From positions 1-19,943 of the forward strand of contig DATJPN010000112.1 in the NCBI GenBank assembly GCA_035506335.1: a stretch of DNA of 19,943 nt, written 5' to 3'. Both the position numbers and the translations under genes were made by a program. Within the stretch, counting starts at the first letter, position 1; every line of letters starts with the position of its first letter. The notes beneath the pieces are model-generated. The model saw nothing but the letters and a program-made list of their open reading frames with translations. It did not search any database and was not told the origin of the DNA. This stretch comes from DAIDKA01 sp035506335. Lineage in GTDB: Bacteria; Pseudomonadota; Gammaproteobacteria; Steroidobacterales; Steroidobacteraceae. Below are positions 18,093-19,943 of this stretch, in pieces.

Positions 18093-18470
18093 GTGCAGAT
18101 ATCGATCGACGAACGGCTCGAAGAACCGGTGTACCTGCAGCTGGCTACACGGATCCGCGACGCCGTGAGAGCCGGGGAACTGAAACCCGGCACGCCCCTG
18201 CCCACGATCCGGCAGCTCGCGGCGGACCTGTCCATCAATCCGAATACCGTGGCCAAGGCCTATCGATATCTGGAACGCGATCTGGTGATCGAGACGCGCG
18301 GCAGCAAGGGCACCTTCATCCACCAGAACGGCCGGACGCATTCAAGGATCGATCTCGGCGCGCAGGCCGCGCCGGCGCTGGCGCGCACGGTGGCCGCACT
18401 GCGTGAACTCGGCCTGACCGACTCTGAAATCCGCAACGCATTCGTCGATGTCATGAAGGGCCAGTTATGA
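18093..18470 (+). CDS. GntR-family regulator, YtrA subtype
   Basis: Short GntR repressor of 125 residues. The winged helix-turn-helix fills the first 75 residues (PVYLQLATRIRDAV, LPTIRQLAADLSINPNTVAKAYRYLE, then the wing GSKGTFI). The remaining 50 residues are too few for a ligand domain, which is what marks the YtrA subtype. The start is placed at GTG 18093; a TTG at 18036 would run through the AT-rich control region and is less likely. Its stop overlaps the next gene's start as ATGA. YtrA genes usually precede ABC transporter genes; here a different membrane protein follows. Autoregulation through the inverted repeat at 18056-18081 is likely. Confidence 0.92.
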   Translation: MQISIDERLEEPVYLQLATRIRDAVRAGELKPGTPLPTIRQLAADLSINPNTVAKAYRYLERDLVIETRGSKGTFIHQNGRTHSRIDLGAQAAPALARTVAALRELGLTDSEIRNAFVDVMKGQL

Positions 18471-19345
18471 CAATTGATTTCACGTGGTTCCTGATCGCGG
18501 CCGTATTCGGCTCGCAGGTCATCGTGCTTTCCTTCCTCACGCCGCTGCGCCGACGCCGGAATTTCGCGCGGCTCCTCACGCACTACCCGCCCGAGGAATA
18601 TCCCCGGCTCTACCCGGTGCCGAAGGAACAGATGCAACGTCGCCTCTCCCGGGTGATGCCCCTGCACTATGCCGTGGGCGCCATCGCCGCCCTGACCCTC
18701 GTCATCGGTCTGAAGCATCAGGTCGGTTCCCTGGAGCTCTCGCGCCGCCTGCTGTGCTGCCTGATGGCGCAGATGCTCCCCGCCTACCTCAACACTCCCT
18801 GGATGATCAAGGTGGCGAGGCAGTTCCGCGCCATGCCGCCGCCGGCCGTCCGGTCGGCGCAGCTGCGGCCCTGGCGTATCTGCGACTTCGTCTCGCCCCT
18901 GTGGATCGGCATCGGCCTTGGCGCCCAGCTGCTCGCGCTTGGCAGCGCCGTCATCGCCTACCTGCACCGCAGTCAGGCGCTGCTGGTGGCGGCGTTCTGC
19001 ACGATCCTCAGCAGCGCACTGCTGCTGCGGATGCTCTGGCGGCTCCTCGGACGCGCGGCATTCCCCCGCTCCGATCCCTATATGTCCGCGCCTGACCTGT
19101 TCCGGGCGCGGCAGCTGCGATTCCGGCTCCTGTTTCAGGGCGGCGCGGCGCTGGGTGTCTATCTCGCCTTCGTGGTCTTGAACCAGGCGCAGCTCGTTCA
19201 CCTGGATTTCCGGTACGTGATAGCCGCCGTGAGCGTCGCGGTCCAGCTCATCTGGTTCGCGAGCGTCGCGGCCCAGGGACGGGCATTGGCGACCCGGGAC
19301 TTCAGCGTCTATCGCGCCGAGACCGGGCCGCAGGTCGTGCGCTAG
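18467..19345 (+). CDS. Polytopic membrane protein of unknown function
   Basis: I do not recognise this family. The 292-residue protein has six or seven hydrophobic segments at about 6-27, 64-83, 93-109 (weaker), 142-166, 169-190, 220-240 and 249-269. A basic cluster RRRRNF follows the first segment, and a loop of about 35 polar residues rich in Pro and Tyr (about 38-60) probably faces the cytosol. There is no ATP-binding motif, no signal peptide and no known catalytic pattern. It starts inside the GntR stop codon, with gaaggg ahead of the ATG, so the two genes are translationally coupled and the regulator probably controls it. It could be a stress-linked membrane protein or a permease part, but that is open. 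Confidence 0.85.
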   Translation: MTIDFTWFLIAAVFGSQVIVLSFLTPLRRRRNFARLLTHYPPEEYPRLYPVPKEQMQRRLSRVMPLHYAVGAIAALTLVIGLKHQVGSLELSRRLLCCLMAQMLPAYLNTPWMIKVARQFRAMPPPAVRSAQLRPWRICDFVSPLWIGIGLGAQLLALGSAVIAYLHRSQALLVAAFCTILSSALLLRMLWRLLGRAAFPRSDPYMSAPDLFRARQLRFRLLFQGGAALGVYLAFVVLNQAQLVHLDFRYVIAAVSVAVQLIWFASVAAQGRALATRDFSVYRAETGPQVVR

Positions 19346-19464
19346 TCACGCGTCCGGTTTCGATCCCTCGGGGCGTTGCATCGACTCTTGGCTATTTGCT
19401 GGAGGAACCCGGGCCCAATTTCCATCAATGACACACTATTTGCGAACAATAACAGATACTTAAA

Positions 19465-19480
19465 GGTTGGTTTCTCAACC
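19465..19480 (+). other. Leader hairpin 1 ahead of the TonB receptor
   Basis: GGTTG-GTTTCT-CAACC, a 5-bp stem with a 6-nt loop, lies in the AT-rich part of the 238-bp gap before the receptor gene. The gap (19346-19583) holds no gene; no clear sigma70 promoter was found. Confidence 0.35.
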
Positions 19481-19499
19481 GCTGCCATCACCTATTTGA

Positions 19500-19522
19500 C
19501 TTGTGCAAAAAACCCGCACAAG
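19500..19522 (+). other. Leader hairpin 2 ahead of the TonB receptor
   Basis: CTTGTGC and GCACAAG form a perfect 7-bp stem around a 9-nt loop aaaaaaccc. A perfect TTGACA follows at 19525-19530 but has no matching -10 at the usual distance, so the repeat could be an operator or part of an RNA leader. Confidence 0.4.
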
Positions 19523-19545
19523 CTTTGACACGACAATCAATAGTT

Positions 19546-19560
19546 GGGCGCACAGCGCCC
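19546..19560 (+). other. Leader hairpin 3 next to the receptor ribosome site
   Basis: GGGCGC-ACA-GCGCCC is a perfect 6-bp GC stem with a 3-nt loop, ending 24 bases before the receptor ATG and just ahead of the ribosome site. No T-run follows, so it is not an intrinsic terminator, but it could affect access to the ribosome site. Confidence 0.4.
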
Positions 19561-19583
19561 GATCAGGAAGGGGGGGAAGCTTC

Positions 19584-19943
19584 ATGAGCCATCCATTGCG
19601 GCCGAAGATGGTGACGGGGGCGGCGCGTGCGTTGGTACGGCTGTTGTTCTCGGTCACCGTAATTGCGGGTATTACCGCAGGAAACGTCGCCGTCGCCCAG
19701 GACTCGGGCACGCCGCCGGCCTCGTCGGGAACATCGGCAACCAGCGGCAATCTCGAGGAAGTCGTCGTTACCGGTTCGCGTGTCGGGCGCTCGACGTTCA
19801 CGACGCCCAATCCGGTCACCGTCCTGGATTCCCAGGACATCCAGAATCTCGGCCTCGTCAACGTATCCAGCGTGCTGGCCGAGCTGCCGCAGAATTCCAA
19901 CTTCTTCGCCGCCAACAACGTCGGCCTCGGCAATTTCAACGTC
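19584..19943 (+). CDS. TonB-dependent outer-membrane receptor, N-terminal part (cut by window edge)
   Basis: Outer-membrane active transporter energised by TonB, taking up a large or scarce nutrient. Only the first 120 residues are present. They show an N-terminal signal (basic start, hydrophobic about 17-33, AVAQ end near 36-39), a Ser/Thr/Pro/Gly-rich linker, and the LEEVVVTGSR box at 57-66. The beginning of the plug domain follows (NPVTVLDSQDI, LVNVSSVLAELPQ). This N-terminus is common in receptors of carbohydrate- and aromatic-degrading Gram-negative bacteria. A ribosome site (aggaagggggggaag) precedes ATG 19584. The gap upstream carries three stem-loops. The transported substrate cannot be told from this fragment. 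Confidence 0.93.
   Translation, partial: MSHPLRPKMVTGAARALVRLLFSVTVIAGITAGNVAVAQDSGTPPASSGTSATSGNLEEVVVTGSRVGRSTFTTPNPVTVLDSQDIQNLGLVNVSSVLAELPQNSNFFAANNVGLGNFNV

Noticed and set aside
19350..19376. tRNA T-arm-like stretch (ggtttcgatccc)
   Set aside because: The flanking bases do not pair as a T-stem, and no acceptor or anticodon arm is found; no att site or integrase is nearby.

Overview
The window is high-GC DNA from a Gram-negative bacterium. It carries a TonB-dependent receptor, a lipobox cytochrome c, a Tat signal and Entner-Doudoroff genes. The gene styles (divergent edd/zwf, a TonB receptor with an N-terminal LEEVVVTGSR box, a secreted CE15-type esterase, a DUF885 metallo-hydrolase) suggest a gammaproteobacterium of the Xanthomonadales/Nevskiales/Steroidobacteraceae kind. 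That placement is inference only. Every gap between genes is shorter than 300 bp; the longest is 19346-19583.

Layout. (1) 1-2343: central sugar catabolism. edd (cut by the window edge, minus strand) and zwf (plus strand) diverge from a 102-bp intergenic region. (2) 2445-3998: a secreted glucuronoyl-esterase-like (CE15) hydrolase. (3) 4159-7595: a tight plus-strand operon of YajO-like aldo/keto reductase, exported DsbA-like thioredoxin-fold protein, a cytosolic amidohydrolase apparently starting at CTG, and a VOC protein. (4) 7600-9931: minus strand, an APC-family permease followed by an SDR that carries an apparent signal peptide. (5) 9999-13836: plus strand, a Tat-signal small subunit of the gluconate-2-dehydrogenase type, a GMC flavoprotein and a secreted YtcJ-like amidohydrolase. 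These converge on, and overlap by 27 bp, a minus-strand mono-heme lipoprotein cytochrome c. (6) 14513-18006: a PLP aminotransferase and a divergent MarR regulator with a DUF885 metallo-hydrolase. The 60-bp control region between them holds two 15-bp palindromes and a 10+10 inverted repeat. (7) 18093-19345: a YtrA-type GntR regulator overlapping a polytopic membrane protein gene. (8) 19346-end: a structured leader and the start of a TonB-dependent receptor.

How it may work together (inference). The most distinctive block is 7600-14442. The Tat small subunit, GMC flavoprotein and cytochrome c look like a periplasmic dehydrogenase feeding electrons to the respiratory chain. It sits with a secreted metal-dependent amidohydrolase, an amino-acid/amine-type permease and an SDR with an export signal. 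Beside it is a cytosolic set of AKR, amidohydrolase and VOC protein. This resembles a catabolic island for an outside substrate carrying both an oxidisable alcohol and a hydrolysable amide or ring. The substrate cannot be read from sequence alone. No rRNA, tRNA, insertion sequence, integrase or CRISPR array was seen.
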